A stretch of DNA of 64,000 nt, taken from positions 496,001 to 560,000 of the forward strand of contig CAVPGP010000001.1 of assembly GCA_963704025.1 (NCBI GenBank). Reading direction: 5' to 3'. Numbering within the stretch: the stretch's first letter is position 1; each line of letters opens with the position of its first letter. A model generated the notes under the pieces. That model saw only the letters and a list, made by a program, of their open reading frames with translations. It ran no database searches and was not told the DNA's origin. This stretch comes from CAVPGP01 sp963704025. Its GTDB lineage: Bacteria > Actinomycetota > Thermoleophilia > Gaiellales > Gaiellaceae. The position numbers and the translations under genes are program-made. Below, piece by piece: positions 31,876-41,820 of this stretch.

Positions 31876-32461
31876 CTGCCTCTTCCCCGCTGTTCTCGGC
31901 CGTCGTCGCGCCTGCGGCCACGCGCGCCGTCTCGGCCTGCTCGGCCTCGGCGACGGCCCCGATCGGCAGGATCTCGGAGATCTGCTTGCCGCGGGCCTTC
32001 GCGACGTCCTCGGGCCGCCGCAGGTTCTGGAGCCCGTTGACGGCGGCCTTGAGCATGTTGATCGGGTTGGTCGTGCCGAGGCTCTTGGCCAGCACGTCGC
32101 GGATGCCTGCGAGCTCGAGCACCGCGCGCACGCCTCCGCCGGCGATCACGCCGGTGCCGGGACTCGCGGGGCGGAGCAGCACGCGCGCCGCGTCGGACCG
32201 GCCGAGAATCTCGTGCGTGATCGTCTGGCCGTGCTTCGGCACGGTGAAGAGGTTCTTCTTCGCGTCGTCGACCGCCTTCGCGATCGCGAGCGGCACCTCG
32301 CGCGCCTTGCCGTAGCCGACGCCGACGCGCTCGACCTCGTCGCCGATCACGACGAGCGCCGTGAACGAGAAGCGCCGCCCGCCCTTGACCACCTTGGCGA
32401 CGCGGTTGATCTCGACCACGCGCTCCTTCAGCTCTCTCGACTCGGAGAAGTCAACAGCCAT
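31862..32461 (-). CDS. rpsE: 30S ribosomal protein S5
   Basis: 199 residues. The dsRNA-binding N-domain (VVEINRVAKVVKGGRRFSFTALV split here at about 16-38) and the second domain (VPLAIAKAVDDAKKNL, GTGVIAGGGVRAVLELAGI, LGTTNPINMLKA) are complete. The C-terminus extends about 30 residues as an Ala/Glu-rich tail (NSGEEADGEA). S5 is important for decoding fidelity. Its SD is in structured element E2. Confidence 0.98.
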   Translation of the reverse strand: MAVDFSESRELKERVVEINRVAKVVKGGRRFSFTALVVIGDEVERVGVGYGKAREVPLAIAKAVDDAKKNLFTVPKHGQTITHEILGRSDAARVLLRPASPGTGVIAGGGVRAVLELAGIRDVLAKSLGTTNPINMLKAAVNGLQNLRRPEDVAKARGKQISEILPIGAVAEAEQAETARVAAGATTAENSGEEADGEA

Positions 32462-32628
32462 CTAGCTTTCACCTTCCGTCTGGATCGTGGTCTCTGGCCG
32501 CGAAAAGCGCGCCAGGCAAGGACGCAGGGCGAGGTCGTAGCCGGAGGCTACGGCCACAACCGAGGACGCCGCCTGGCGCCGCTTTGCGGCGCACCAGAGG
32601 CCGCGAGACGGGCGGGAGGGGGAAGCAC
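32462..32628 (-). promoter_or_regulatory. Intercistronic structured element E2 (rplR-rpsE spacer)
   Basis: 167 nt. Inner hairpin 32533-32555: GGTCGTAGCC, GGA loop, GGCTACGGCC. Outer GCCAGGC (32511-32517) pairs with GCCTGGC (32571-32577), continued by AAAGC/GCTTT and CTCTGG/CCAGAG. GGACGCAGG and CCGAGGACGCC flank the inner hairpin as in E1. The inner-stem base pairs next to the CGTAGCC core differ from E1 in a compensatory way (C-G in E1, G-C here). The mRNA 3' end carries CACGATCCAGACGGAAGGTG with the rpsE SD. Confidence 0.75.
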
Positions 32629-32985
32629 TCAAAACTTCAAGCCTCCTTCGCGCGCGCCGTCTGCCAGCGCCTTGACGCGTCCGTGGTACAGATAGCCGGC
32701 GCGGTCGAAGACCGCCGACTCGATTCCGGCCTGCTTCGCGCGCGCGGCCAGGAGCTTCCCGACCTCCTCGGCCTGCTCGGTCTTCGAGCCCTTGAACGAC
32801 CCGCCGAGCCCGAGCCAGCCGGCGCCGGCGAGGGTCTTCCCGGAGAGGTCGTCGACGAGCTGGGCGGAGATGCCCTTGTTGGAGCGGAACACGACCAGGC
32901 GCGGGCGCTCCGCGGTGCCGGAGACCTTGCCCCGGACCCGGCGGTGCCGCCGCAGCCGTGCATCGCGCGTTGTGAGCTGGCTCAT
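32629..32985 (-). CDS. rplR: 50S ribosomal protein L18
   Basis: 118 residues: ARLRRHRRVRGKVSGTAERP, RLVVFRSNKGISAQLVDD and FDRAGYLYHGRVKALADGAR are diagnostic. It binds 5S rRNA together with L5. Flanked on both sides by structured elements (E3 upstream, E2 downstream), unlike the tightly packed genes elsewhere in the operon. Confidence 0.98.
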   Translation of the reverse strand: MSQLTTRDARLRRHRRVRGKVSGTAERPRLVVFRSNKGISAQLVDDLSGKTLAGAGWLGLGGSFKGSKTEQAEEVGKLLAARAKQAGIESAVFDRAGYLYHGRVKALADGAREGGLKF

Positions 32986-33148
32986 CGGTCACCTCCAGCA
33001 TGGATCGTGCGCTGGATCGGCGAAAAGCGAGCAGCGCAAGGACGCAGGGAGCGTGCGTAGCCGGAGGCTACGGGCGCGACCGGGGACGCCGCGCTGCGAC
33101 GCTTTGCAGCCGCAGCCAGTGTGCGAGACCTGTTGGTGGCGGCCGACA
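32986..33148 (-). promoter_or_regulatory. Intercistronic structured element E3 (rplF-rplR spacer)
   Basis: 163 nt. Inner hairpin core CGTAGCC (33056-33062), GGA, GGCTACG (33066-33072), extended by GCG/CGC. Outer GCAGCGC (33031-33037) pairs with GCGCTGC (33091-33097), then AAAGCG/CGCTTT. It has the same internal-loop motifs GGACGCAGGGA and CCGGGGACGCC. The mRNA 3' part is CACGATCCATGCTGGAGGTG, including the rplR SD. Confidence 0.75.
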
Positions 33149-33682
33149 TCAAGCGCGCTTGCCCACCTTCCGCCTGACGTACTCGCCCTCGTAGCGGATG
33201 CCCTTGCCCTTGTAGGGCTCCGGCGGCCGCACCCGGCGAACCTCCGCCGCGACCTGGCCGACCCGCTGCTTGTCGATCCCCTTGACGACGATCTGGGTGG
33301 GCGCCGGCACGTCGAAGGTGATGCCCTGAGGCGCCTTCATCACGACCGGGTGCGAGTAGCCGACGTTCAGCTCGAGGTCGGCACCGCGCAGGCTCGCGCG
33401 ATAGCCGACGCCCTGGATCTCCAGGCGCTTCTCGAAGCCCTTCGTGACGCCCTCGACCATGTTGGCGACGAGCGTGCGCGTGAGACCGTGCAGCGCGCGG
33501 TCCTCGCCGCGCTCGGTCGGCCGCTTGACGAGGAGCACCTCTTCCTGCTTCTCGATCAGGATCCGCGCCGGCACGTGCTGCGTCAGCTCGCCGAGCGGCC
33601 CGTTCACCTGAACGCGGCCGGGCGAGAGCGCGACGTTGACGCCGGCGGGGACTTCGATGGGCTTGTTTCCGATTCTCGACAT
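33149..33682 (-). CDS. rplF: 50S ribosomal protein L6
   Basis: 177 residues: MSRIGNKPIEVPAGVNVALS, VNGPLGELTQHVP, EVLLVKRPTERGEDRALHGL, GFEKRLEIQGVGYRA and RRVRPPEPYKGKGIRYEGEY. Two L6 repeats, C-terminal half binds the sarcin-ricin region. 33 bp after rpsH. Confidence 0.98.
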   Translation of the reverse strand: MSRIGNKPIEVPAGVNVALSPGRVQVNGPLGELTQHVPARILIEKQEEVLLVKRPTERGEDRALHGLTRTLVANMVEGVTKGFEKRLEIQGVGYRASLRGADLELNVGYSHPVVMKAPQGITFDVPAPTQIVVKGIDKQRVGQVAAEVRRVRPPEPYKGKGIRYEGEYVRRKVGKRA

Positions 33683-33715
33683 TCGCGGTTTCTCAGGCTC
33701 CGTTCCCAGGTCCCG

Positions 33716-34114
33716 TCACCAGACGAAGCAGATGACCTCGCCGCCGACGCCCTTCTCCTGGGCGGTGCGGCTCGTGACCACCCCGGCCGAGGTGGAGAGG
33801 ATCGCCGTGCCCATGCCTCCGAGCACGCGCGGCATCCGGTCCTTGCGCGCGTAGATGCGGCGGCCCGGCTTCGAGACGCGCTTCAGATCGGTGATGATCC
33901 GCTCGCGCCCGCGGCCGTACTTCAGCTGCACGACCAGCGAGTCGAAGCTCTCGCCCTTCTCGACGTGGAAGTCGGCGATGTAGCCCTCCTCCTTCAGGAG
34001 CCGGGCGATCTCCACCTTGAGGCGCGAGGTCGGCATGGTGGCGCTGTCGTGCAGCGCCTTGTTGGCGTTGCGGATCCGAGTGAGCATGTCGGCGATCGGG
34101 TCGGTCATGGACAT
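33716..34114 (-). CDS. rpsH: 30S ribosomal protein S8
   Basis: 132 residues: MTDPIADMLTRIRNANKAL, then ARLLKEEGYIADF, LKRVSKPGRRIYARKDRMPR and the C-terminal signature GGMGTAILSTSAGVVTSRTA. S8 binds helix 21 of 16S rRNA and is the spc-operon autoregulator in other bacteria. The ATG at 34114 starts MSMTDPIAD; M3 is an alternative. Confidence 0.98.
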   Translation of the reverse strand: MSMTDPIADMLTRIRNANKALHDSATMPTSRLKVEIARLLKEEGYIADFHVEKGESFDSLVVQLKYGRGRERIITDLKRVSKPGRRIYARKDRMPRVLGGMGTAILSTSAGVVTSRTAQEKGVGGEVICFVW

Positions 34115-34127
34115 CCGGTGATTCCTC

Positions 34128-34313
34128 CTACCACGAGCTCTTCGTCATGCCGGGGATCGCGCCGTCGTGCGCGAGCTCCCGCAGGCAGATCCGGCAGAGC
34201 CCGAACTTCTTGAACACCGCACGCGGCCGGCCGCAGCGATTGCAGCGGCTGTAGGCGCGCACCTTGTACTTCTGCGGCCGCGAGGCCTTGACGACGAGCG
34301 ACTTCTTGGCCAT
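34128..34313 (-). CDS. rpsZ: 30S ribosomal protein S14, type Z (zinc-binding)
   Basis: 61 residues with the two zinc knuckles CNRC and CRIC (SRCNRCGRPRAVFKKFGLCR). The short Cys4 form is typical of Gram-positives; the 100-residue zinc-free paralogue is not in this window. Adjacent to rplE (stop and start abut). Confidence 0.98.
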   Translation of the reverse strand: MAKKSLVVKASRPQKYKVRAYSRCNRCGRPRAVFKKFGLCRICLRELAHDGAIPGMTKSSW

Positions 34314-34901
34314 TTACGCTTCCCTTCTCCCCTCGGCGTCCGCGAACGGGAGCCCGAGACCGCGCAGCAGCGCGTGCGCCTCTTCGTCCGTCGCCCCGGC
34401 CGAGGTCGTGATGGTGACGTCCAGGCCCCGGATCTGCTGGATCGAGTCGTAGTCGATCTCCGGGAAGATGATCTGCTCGCGGATCCCCAGCGAATAGTTG
34501 CCGCGCCCGTCGAACGACTCCGGGCTGAGCCCGCGGAAGTCGCGGATCCGGGGCAGCGCGATCGAGACCAGCCGGTCGAGGAACTCGTACATGCGCGCAC
34601 CGCGGAGCGTCACCTTGGCGCCGATCGGCATCCCCTCGCGCAGCTTGAACTGGGCGATCGACTTGCGGGCCTTGCGCAGCTGGGCGCGCTGGCCGGCGAT
34701 CGTCGTCAGCTCCTCGATGGCGCTCTCGAGGGCCTTGGCGTCGGTCTTGCCGTCGCCGACGCCCATGTTGAGCGTGATCTTCTCGATCCGCGGAACCTGC
34801 ATGACGGTGCTCTTGCCCAGGGACTCCTTCAGCTGCTCGCGCAGCTCGCCCTCGTACAGCTCCTTCAGACGCGGTGTGTAGGTCTCGGTCGCAGTCGCCA
34901 T
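34314..34901 (-). CDS. rplE: 50S ribosomal protein L5
   Basis: 195 residues from the ATG at 34899-34901 (MATATETYTPRLKELYEGEL). Signature VPRIEKITLNMGVGDGKTDA, REGMPIGAKVTLRG, RDFRGLSPESFDGRGNYSLG. L5 holds 5S rRNA and contacts the P-site tRNA. The upstream part of the open frame is antisense-like and not coding. Confidence 0.98.
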   Translation of the reverse strand: MATATETYTPRLKELYEGELREQLKESLGKSTVMQVPRIEKITLNMGVGDGKTDAKALESAIEELTTIAGQRAQLRKARKSIAQFKLREGMPIGAKVTLRGARMYEFLDRLVSIALPRIRDFRGLSPESFDGRGNYSLGIREQIIFPEIDYDSIQQIRGLDVTITTSAGATDEEAHALLRGLGLPFADAEGRREA

Positions 34902-34903
34902 GG

Positions 34904-35266
34904 CTACTTGTCGATCTCCTGGCCGCACCCGTCGCGCTTGCACACGCGGACGCGGACGATCTGGCCGCCCTTGGCCTCCTTCTCGACGATGCCGACCCGT
35001 GTCGGCGTCTTGCATGTCGGGCAGACGACCATCACGTTCGAGACGTCGAGCGGAGCAGGGCGGTCGATGATGCCGCCGGGCGCGATCTGCGTTCCGCCCA
35101 TGCGGCTCGAGTCGCGCATCGGCTTCGGGCGCGTGTGCCGCTTGACGAGGTTGAGGTTCTCGATCAGGACCTTCCGCCGGCTGGGCTGCGCCTCGATCAC
35201 GCGGCCCTGCTTGCCACGGTCCTTGCCGCTCAGGATCTGGACGAGATCGCCCTTCTTCACTCTCAT
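34904..35266 (-). CDS. rplX: 50S ribosomal protein L24 with zinc-ribbon-like C-terminus
   Basis: 120 residues from the ATG at 35266; a TTG three codons earlier is possible. KOW motif MRVKKGDLVQILSGKDRGKQ, then RRKVLIENLNLVKRHTRPK. The C-terminal part has CPTC and C-K-R-D-G-C-G (VCPTCKTPTRVGIV, VRVCKRDGCGQEIDK), a Cys4 set seen in some L24 proteins. L24 is an early assembly protein at the exit tunnel. Confidence 0.97.
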   Translation of the reverse strand: MRVKKGDLVQILSGKDRGKQGRVIEAQPSRRKVLIENLNLVKRHTRPKPMRDSSRMGGTQIAPGGIIDRPAPLDVSNVMVVCPTCKTPTRVGIVEKEAKGGQIVRVRVCKRDGCGQEIDK

Positions 35267-35276
35267 GGTCTGCAAC

Positions 35277-35645
35277 TCAAAGCACCTCTGGGGCCAGGCT
35301 GACGATCTTCATGAAGTTCTTCTCGCGCAGCTCGCGGGCGACCGGCCCGAAGATGCGCGTTCCGCGCGGGTTCCGCTGGTTGTCGATGATCACCGCCGCG
35401 TTCTCGTCGAACGAGATCGACGTCCCGTCGTTGCGGCCGAACGGCTTCTTCGTTCGCACGACGACGGCTCGAACGACCTCGCCCTTCTTGATCGCCCCCT
35501 GCGGGGTGGCGGCCTTGACGGTGCCGACGATGATGTCACCGACACGGGCGTATCGCCGATGCGAGCCGCCCATGACGCGGATGCAGAGTAGCTCACGCGC
35601 ACCTGTGTTGTCGGCGACCTTCAGCCTGGATTCCTGCTGGATCAT
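35277..35645 (-). CDS. rplN: 50S ribosomal protein L14
   Basis: 122 residues: MIQQESRLKVADNTGARELL, CIRVMGGSHRRYARVGDIIV, KKGEVVRAVVVRTKK, GTRIFGPVARELREKNFMKI, SLAPEVL. Near-invariant length and sequence. It contacts the ribosomal GTPase and subunit interface. Confidence 0.99.
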   Translation of the reverse strand: MIQQESRLKVADNTGARELLCIRVMGGSHRRYARVGDIIVGTVKAATPQGAIKKGEVVRAVVVRTKKPFGRNDGTSISFDENAAVIIDNQRNPRGTRIFGPVARELREKNFMKIVSLAPEVL

Positions 35646-35651
35646 CCCGCT

Positions 35652-36407
35652 CTACCGTGCCTTCTCCACCACTTCGGCGAGGCGCCAGTGCTTTGTCTTC
35701 GACAACGGACGCGTCTCGATGATGCGCACGGTGTCGCCGACGGCGGCCTGGTTCTGCTCGTCGTGGGCGTGGAACTTGACCGAGCGCCGGATCACCTTCT
35801 TGTAGCGCTGGTGCGTCTTGATCACCTCGACCTTGACGACGATGGTCTTGTCCATCGAGTCGGAGACGACGACGCCGCGGCGCTCCTGCCGGCGGCCGGG
35901 AACGGTCTCCGGCTTCGGCAGGCGGACGATCGGCCTGCGCTCCGTCGCCGGAACGCGCTTGACGCGCCCCTTCGTCGGGCGCTGCCCGCGCGGCAGCCGC
36001 TTGCGCTTCGGCTTCGGGCCGGATTGCGGCGGAGGCGCCTCCTCGGCAGGCGGTTCTGCGGCAGGCTGCTCCTGCGCAGCCGCAGGCGCCTCGGCGGCCT
36101 GCTCAGGCTCGTCTGGCGGCGCCGTCTCCTCGGCTGCCGTCGTCTCCTCCGCGGCGGCGGTCGTCTCCGCCGCGAGGATCTCCTCGGCCGCCTCGGGATC
36201 CTCGGCGACCTCCTCCTCGGTCTTCGGCGGCTCCTCGGCGGCCTCGACCGGCAGGTCGGGCTCGGCCGCGGCGCCCGCGGTCTCGTCGGCGACCGAGTCG
36301 TCCGACGTCGGCTCCTCCGCTGTCGGCTCCTCGGTCACGGGAGTCTCCTCGACGCCGTTCTCAGTGACGGGGTTCTGCTCTGTCTCGTTCGTCTTCTTCT
36401 CGGCCAT
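35652..36407 (-). CDS. rpsQ: 30S ribosomal protein S17 with very long N-terminal extension
   Basis: 251 residues, about three times the usual 80-90. Residues about 174-251 are a normal S17 OB fold (RGVVVSDSMDKTIVVKVEVI, THQRYKKVIRRSVKFHAHDE, DTVRIIETRPLSKTKHWRL). Residues 1 to about 128 are Glu/Ala/Thr/Pro-rich and strongly acidic (EETPVTEEPTAEEPTSDD, AAEETTAAEETAPPDEPEQ). Residues about 129-172 are a basic linker (GPKPKRKRLPRGQRPTKGR). The whole frame is open from an ATG one base after the rpmC stop, and the frame's composition supports translation. Confidence 0.95.
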   Translation of the reverse strand: MAEKKTNETEQNPVTENGVEETPVTEEPTAEEPTSDDSVADETAGAAAEPDLPVEAAEEPPKTEEEVAEDPEAAEEILAAETTAAAEETTAAEETAPPDEPEQAAEAPAAAQEQPAAEPPAEEAPPPQSGPKPKRKRLPRGQRPTKGRVKRVPATERRPIVRLPKPETVPGRRQERRGVVVSDSMDKTIVVKVEVIKTHQRYKKVIRRSVKFHAHDEQNQAAVGDTVRIIETRPLSKTKHWRLAEVVEKAR

Positions 36408-36611
36408 CTAGTTCGATACCTCAGCGTTCTCACGCTCGTTGCGGACGGTTAGGATGCGCGCGATCTCGCGCTTCGCCAGCTTCAGGCGGGCACTGTTCTC
36501 GAGCGCGCCGGTCACCGACTGGAAGCGCAGGTTGAAGAGCTCCTGCCGCGTCTCGGCGAGCTTGAGGTCGAGCTCGTCGCTCGTCAGGTCACGGAGGTCT
36601 CTAGCTCTCAA
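36408..36611 (-). CDS. rpmC: 50S ribosomal protein L29
   Basis: 67 residues, TTG start: LRARDLRDLTSDELDLKLAE, TRQELFNLRFQSVTGALEN, LKLAKREIARILTV. Two-helix L29 at the tunnel exit, docking site for SRP and trigger factor. It overlaps rplP by 11 nt. Confidence 0.97.
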   Translation of the reverse strand: MRARDLRDLTSDELDLKLAETRQELFNLRFQSVTGALENSARLKLAKREIARILTVRNERENAEVSN

Positions 36612-37025
36612 AGAGATCAGCCTCCCGCTTCACGAACTTGGTCTTCACCGGCAGCTTCTGGCCGGCGAGGCGAAGAGCTTCCTTGGCCAGGGGCTCGGGC
36701 ACGCCGGAGAGCTCGAACATGACGCGGCCCGGCTTCACGACGCAGACCCAGCCCTCCGGCGAGCCCTTGCCGGAGCCCATGCGGGTCTCGGCGGGCTTGG
36801 CCGTCACGGGCTTGTCGGGGAAGACGTTGATCCACACCTTGCCGCCGCGCTTGATCTTGCGCGTCATGGCGATCCGGGCCGCCTCGATCTGCCGGTTCGT
36901 CACCCAGCCGACCTCGAGGGCCTTGATCCCGTAGTCGCCGAAGTGGACCGACGTCTGGCCCTTGGCGAGGCCGCGGCGCTTGCCGCGCTGGTACTTGCGG
37001 AACTTGGTCTTCTTGGGCAGCAGCA

Positions 37026-37026
<1 letters not shown>
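36601..37026 (-). CDS. rplP: 50S ribosomal protein L16
   Basis: 141 residues: MLLPKKTKFRKYQRGKRRGL, QTSVHFGDYGIKALEVGWVT, NRQIEAARIAMTRKIKRGGK, FPDKPVTAKPAETRMGSGKG. It binds at the A-site tRNA elbow region. ATG overlaps the rpsC stop by one base. Confidence 0.99.
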
Positions 37027-38275
<1,249 letters not shown>

Positions 38276-38276
<1 letters not shown>

Positions 38277-38914
38277 TAGCTCTCGGTCTCCTCGTTGTCG
38301 GCTTGCTTGTCGGCCTGCTTCTCGGCCTGCTCGGTCGTCTCGTGGGTTGCCTCGGCCTCGATCGTCTCGACGGCTGCCTCGGTCTCGGCCTCGGTGGCCT
38401 CGACGCTCCCCGCTGCAGTCGTCTCGGCTGCCGGGGTCTCGGCTGCCGGGGTCTCGGCTGCCGGGGTCTCTGCTCCTGCGGTGTCGGCGCGCTTGCGCGA
38501 CCGCCTCGGCTTCTCCGCCTGCTCGGCGGCCGCCCTCGGGGGAGTGACGACCACGCGCTCCTCGCCCTGGACGACCTTGATGGTGATGTGGCAGGTGCGC
38601 TTGTGGATGCGATTCACCCGGCCGCGTGCGCGGGCCCGCCAGCGCTTGATCGTCGGGCCCTCGTCGACGTAGGCCGCCGCGACGACGAGGTCGTCGCCGA
38701 TGAGGCCGTGGTTCGCCTCCGCGTTCGCGACGGCGCTGCGTAAGACCTTCTCGATCTCGCGCGCTGCCGCCCGCTGGGTGAAGGCGAGGACGGTCCGGGC
38801 CTCGGGCACGCTGCGCCCGCGGATGTGCTCCGCCACGAGCCGGGCCTTCCGGGGCGAGACGCGCACCCACTTCGCCTCCGCACGCACTTCGCGCTTCTGC
38901 TCGGTCGCCGCCAT
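38276..38914 (-). CDS. rplV: 50S ribosomal protein L22 with acidic repeat tail
   Basis: 212 residues. Core 1 to about 125: AKWVRVSPRKARLVAEHIRG, VANAEANHGL, PTIKRWRARARGRVNRIHKR, THITIKV-type end (CHITIKVVQGEE). L22 is usually about 110-120 residues; the tail of about 85 residues includes GAETPAAETPAAETPAAETT and many Glu/Ala/Thr, ending QADKQADNEETES. The core lines the exit tunnel. It overlaps rpsC by one base (TAATG). Confidence 0.97.
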
Positions 38915-39199
38915 CTAGCGCTTCTTCACCTGAGTCTTGTTGTCGCCGGCGTGCCCACGGAAGGTCCGCGTGGGCGCGAACTCGCCGAGCTTGTGGCCGA
39001 CCATCTGCTCCGAGATGAAGACCGGCACGTGCTTGCGGCCGTCGTGGACCGCGATCGTATGCCCGACCATCTCCGGGAAGATCGTCGAGGTCCGCGACCA
39101 CGTCTTGATCATCCGCTTGGCGTTCGCGGTGTTCATCTCCTCGATGCGGCTCATCAGCCGCTCCTGGACGAACGGCCCCTTCTTGCTGGATCTGCTCAT
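38915..39199 (-). CDS. rpsS: 30S ribosomal protein S19
   Basis: 94 residues: MSRSSKKGPFVQERLMSRIE, IKTWSRTSTIFPEMVGHTIA, VHDGRKHVPVFISEQMVGHK, LGEFAPTRTFRGHAG. Standard S19 of the 30S head. Its SD (CCAGGAGAACCACTG before the ATG) is complementary to the sequence right after the rplB stop. Confidence 0.99.
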   Translation of the reverse strand: MSRSSKKGPFVQERLMSRIEEMNTANAKRMIKTWSRTSTIFPEMVGHTIAVHDGRKHVPVFISEQMVGHKLGEFAPTRTFRGHAGDNKTQVKKR

Positions 39200-39362
39200 C
39201 AGTGGTTCTCCTGGTGACGATTTCGCGCTTCTCCCGTGCGAGGCGCAAGCAGTGCTAGGACGCAGGCTGCGCGCGGGCTCGCGAGCCCGTGTGCAGCCGA
39301 GGACGACGCAATGCGCCGCGGATCGCGCGGGAGAAGCGCACTCATTGTTGCCAGGAGAGCCA
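39200..39362 (-). promoter_or_regulatory. Intercistronic structured element E4 (rplB-rpsS spacer)
   Basis: 163 nt. Closing helix AGTGGTTCTCCTGG with CCAGGAGAGCCACT (one mismatch) includes the rpsS SD. GCGCTTCTCCCG (39225-39236) pairs with CGGGAGAAGCGC (39328-39339), continued by GCGA/TCGC. Inner hairpin CGGGCTC-GC-GAGCCCG (39274-39289) is extended by CTGC/GCAG. TAGGACGCAGG and CCGAGGACG flank the inner stem as in E1-E3, although the stem sequences differ. Confidence 0.75.
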
Positions 39363-40205
<843 letters not shown>

Positions 40206-40257
40206 CAGTGGTTCTCCTGGTGATGCTGGTGGATGCCAAGTGTCGCCAGGTGAGCCA
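40206..40257 (-). promoter_or_regulatory. Short SD-sequestering hairpin (rplW-rplB spacer)
   Basis: On the mRNA TAGTGGCTCACCTGG, starting at the rplW stop codon, can pair with CCAGGAGAACCACTG, which is the rplB SD, across about 24 nt. The ends match those of E4 nearly exactly, so this looks like E4 without the central hairpin. Opening by a terminating ribosome would couple rplB to rplW. Confidence 0.6.
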
Positions 40258-40554
40258 CTAGACCTGGGCCCCCTCGAAGATCTCGATGGACTCGCCCTCG
40301 CGCAGCTGCACGACGGCCTTCTTCCAGCCGGGGCGGACGCCCTTGATCAGCCCGCGGCGCTTCGGCTTCGGCTGCACCTTGAGGATGTTGACGCGTGCGA
40401 CCTTGACGCCGAAGAGCTCCTCGACCGCCTGGCGCACCTGCGTCTTGTGGGCGTCCTTGTGGATCTTGAACGTGTACTGGCCGTTCGGAATCCGGGCGTA
40501 CGACTTCTCGGACACCACGGGAGAGATCAGGACCTCGCTCGGATGCAGCGACAT
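40258..40554 (-). CDS. rplW: 50S ribosomal protein L23
   Basis: 98 residues: LHPSEVLISPVVSEKSYARI, YTFKIHKDAHKTQVRQAVEE, FGVKVARVNILKVQPKPKRR, VQLREGESIEIFEGAQV. Exit-tunnel protein and docking site for trigger factor. Abuts rplD. Confidence 0.99.
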   Translation of the reverse strand: MSLHPSEVLISPVVSEKSYARIPNGQYTFKIHKDAHKTQVRQAVEELFGVKVARVNILKVQPKPKRRGLIKGVRPGWKKAVVQLREGESIEIFEGAQV

Positions 40555-41184
40555 CTAGCCGGCCCTTCCGTTCACGAGCTCGAGCGCACCCTCGCTGACG
40601 AGCAGCGCGCGCGCCCAGATGACGGCGGAGACTTCGAGCTCCGCCGGGATGGTCACGAGCACCTGCGGGAGATTGCGGAACGACTTGATCACGCCCACCT
40701 CGTCCTCGGTGGCGACCACGACGAGCGGCACGGACTTGCCCCACGCGGCGAGGAGCGCCGCGGCCTGCTTCGTCGACGGCGACTCGAACCCCGACGCGTC
40801 CAGCACGGCAATCGTGCCGTTCGCTGCGTGCGACGAGAGCGCCCCCGCGAGGGCGGCCTTGCGGGCCTTCTTGTTCACCTTCACCTCGAAGGAGCGCATC
40901 CCCGGCGGGAAGGCGACGCCGCCGCCCGTCCAGTGCGGGGCGCGGCTCGTGCCGGCACGGGCGCGGCCCGTGCCCTTCTGGCGCCACGGCTTCGCGCGGC
41001 CGCCGGAGACGAGCCCGCGCGACTTGGTGCCGCGCGTCCCGGCCCGGGCGGCGTTCAGCTCGGCGCGCACGGCCTCGTGCAGAAGGTGCGACTTGGCCTC
41101 CGCGCCGAAGATCGCGTCCTCGAGCGTCACGTCCTTCGACGTCTTCCCCGAGGCGTCGAGGAGGGGTGCCTTAGCGGCCGGCAT
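40555..41184 (-). CDS. rplD: 50S ribosomal protein L4
   Basis: 209 residues. KSHLLHEAVRAELNAARAGT, RGTKSRGLVSGGRAKPWRQK, GTGRARAGTSRAPHWTGGGV are the conserved tunnel-loop region; the C-terminal alpha/beta domain is complete. It is the S10-operon autoregulator in E. coli; whether that holds here is unknown. ATG overlaps the rplC end by 14 nt. Confidence 0.99.
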   Translation of the reverse strand: MPAAKAPLLDASGKTSKDVTLEDAIFGAEAKSHLLHEAVRAELNAARAGTRGTKSRGLVSGGRAKPWRQKGTGRARAGTSRAPHWTGGGVAFPPGMRSFEVKVNKKARKAALAGALSSHAANGTIAVLDASGFESPSTKQAAALLAAWGKSVPLVVVATEDEVGVIKSFRNLPQVLVTIPAELEVSAVIWARALLVSEGALELVNGRAG

Positions 41185-41809
41185 GCGCCTTCTCCTCCCT
41201 GACCTCTACGAGCCCGTTCCTCGGGCCGGGCACGGCGCCCTTGACGAGGAGCAGGTTGCGCTCGGGATCGACCGAGTGGATCTTCAGGCCGACCTGGGTG
41301 ACGCGCTTGCCGCCCATGCGGCCGGCCATGCGAATGCCCTTGAAGACGCGCGAGGGCGTCGCCGAGGCGCCGATCGAGCCCGGCTTGCGGATGTTGTGGG
41401 AGCCGTGCGTCTTCGGGCCGCGCTTGAAGTTGTGGCGCTTGATCGTCCCCTGGAAGCCCTTGCCGATCCCGATCCCGGCCACCTTGACCGAGTCGCCGGG
41501 CTCGAAGAGCTCGACGGTGACCGTCTCCCCCGCGACCGCGCCGTCGATCCCGCCCCGGAACTCCACGAGATGGCGATGCGGCTCGACGCTGTGCTTCGCG
41601 AGGTGACCGGCCTCGGGCCGCGTGAGCTTCCGCGCGGGCACCGGCTCGAAGGCGAGCTGCACGGCCTCGTAGCCGTCGAGGTCGCTGGTCCGGACCGCGA
41701 CGACCGGGCAGGGGCCCGCCTCGATCACCGTCACCGGCGTCACCTCGCCTGACTCGGCGTCGAAGACCTGGGTCATGCCCAGCTTGCGTCCGATGATTCC
41801 CTTGGCCAT
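41171..41809 (-). CDS. rplC: 50S ribosomal protein L3
   Basis: 212 residues: MAKGIIGRKLGMTQVFDAES, VTVIEAGPCPVVAVRT, GDSVKVAGIGIGKGFQGTIK, GSHNIRKPGSIGASATPSRV, GMAGRMGG-type motif (RMAGRMGGKRVTQVGLKI). Early 50S assembly protein near the peptidyl-transferase centre. Confidence 0.99.
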   Translation of the reverse strand: MAKGIIGRKLGMTQVFDAESGEVTPVTVIEAGPCPVVAVRTSDLDGYEAVQLAFEPVPARKLTRPEAGHLAKHSVEPHRHLVEFRGGIDGAVAGETVTVELFEPGDSVKVAGIGIGKGFQGTIKRHNFKRGPKTHGSHNIRKPGSIGASATPSRVFKGIRMAGRMGGKRVTQVGLKIHSVDPERNLLLVKGAVPGPRNGLVEVREEKAHAGR

Positions 41810-41820
41810 GTCTCCGTGTC

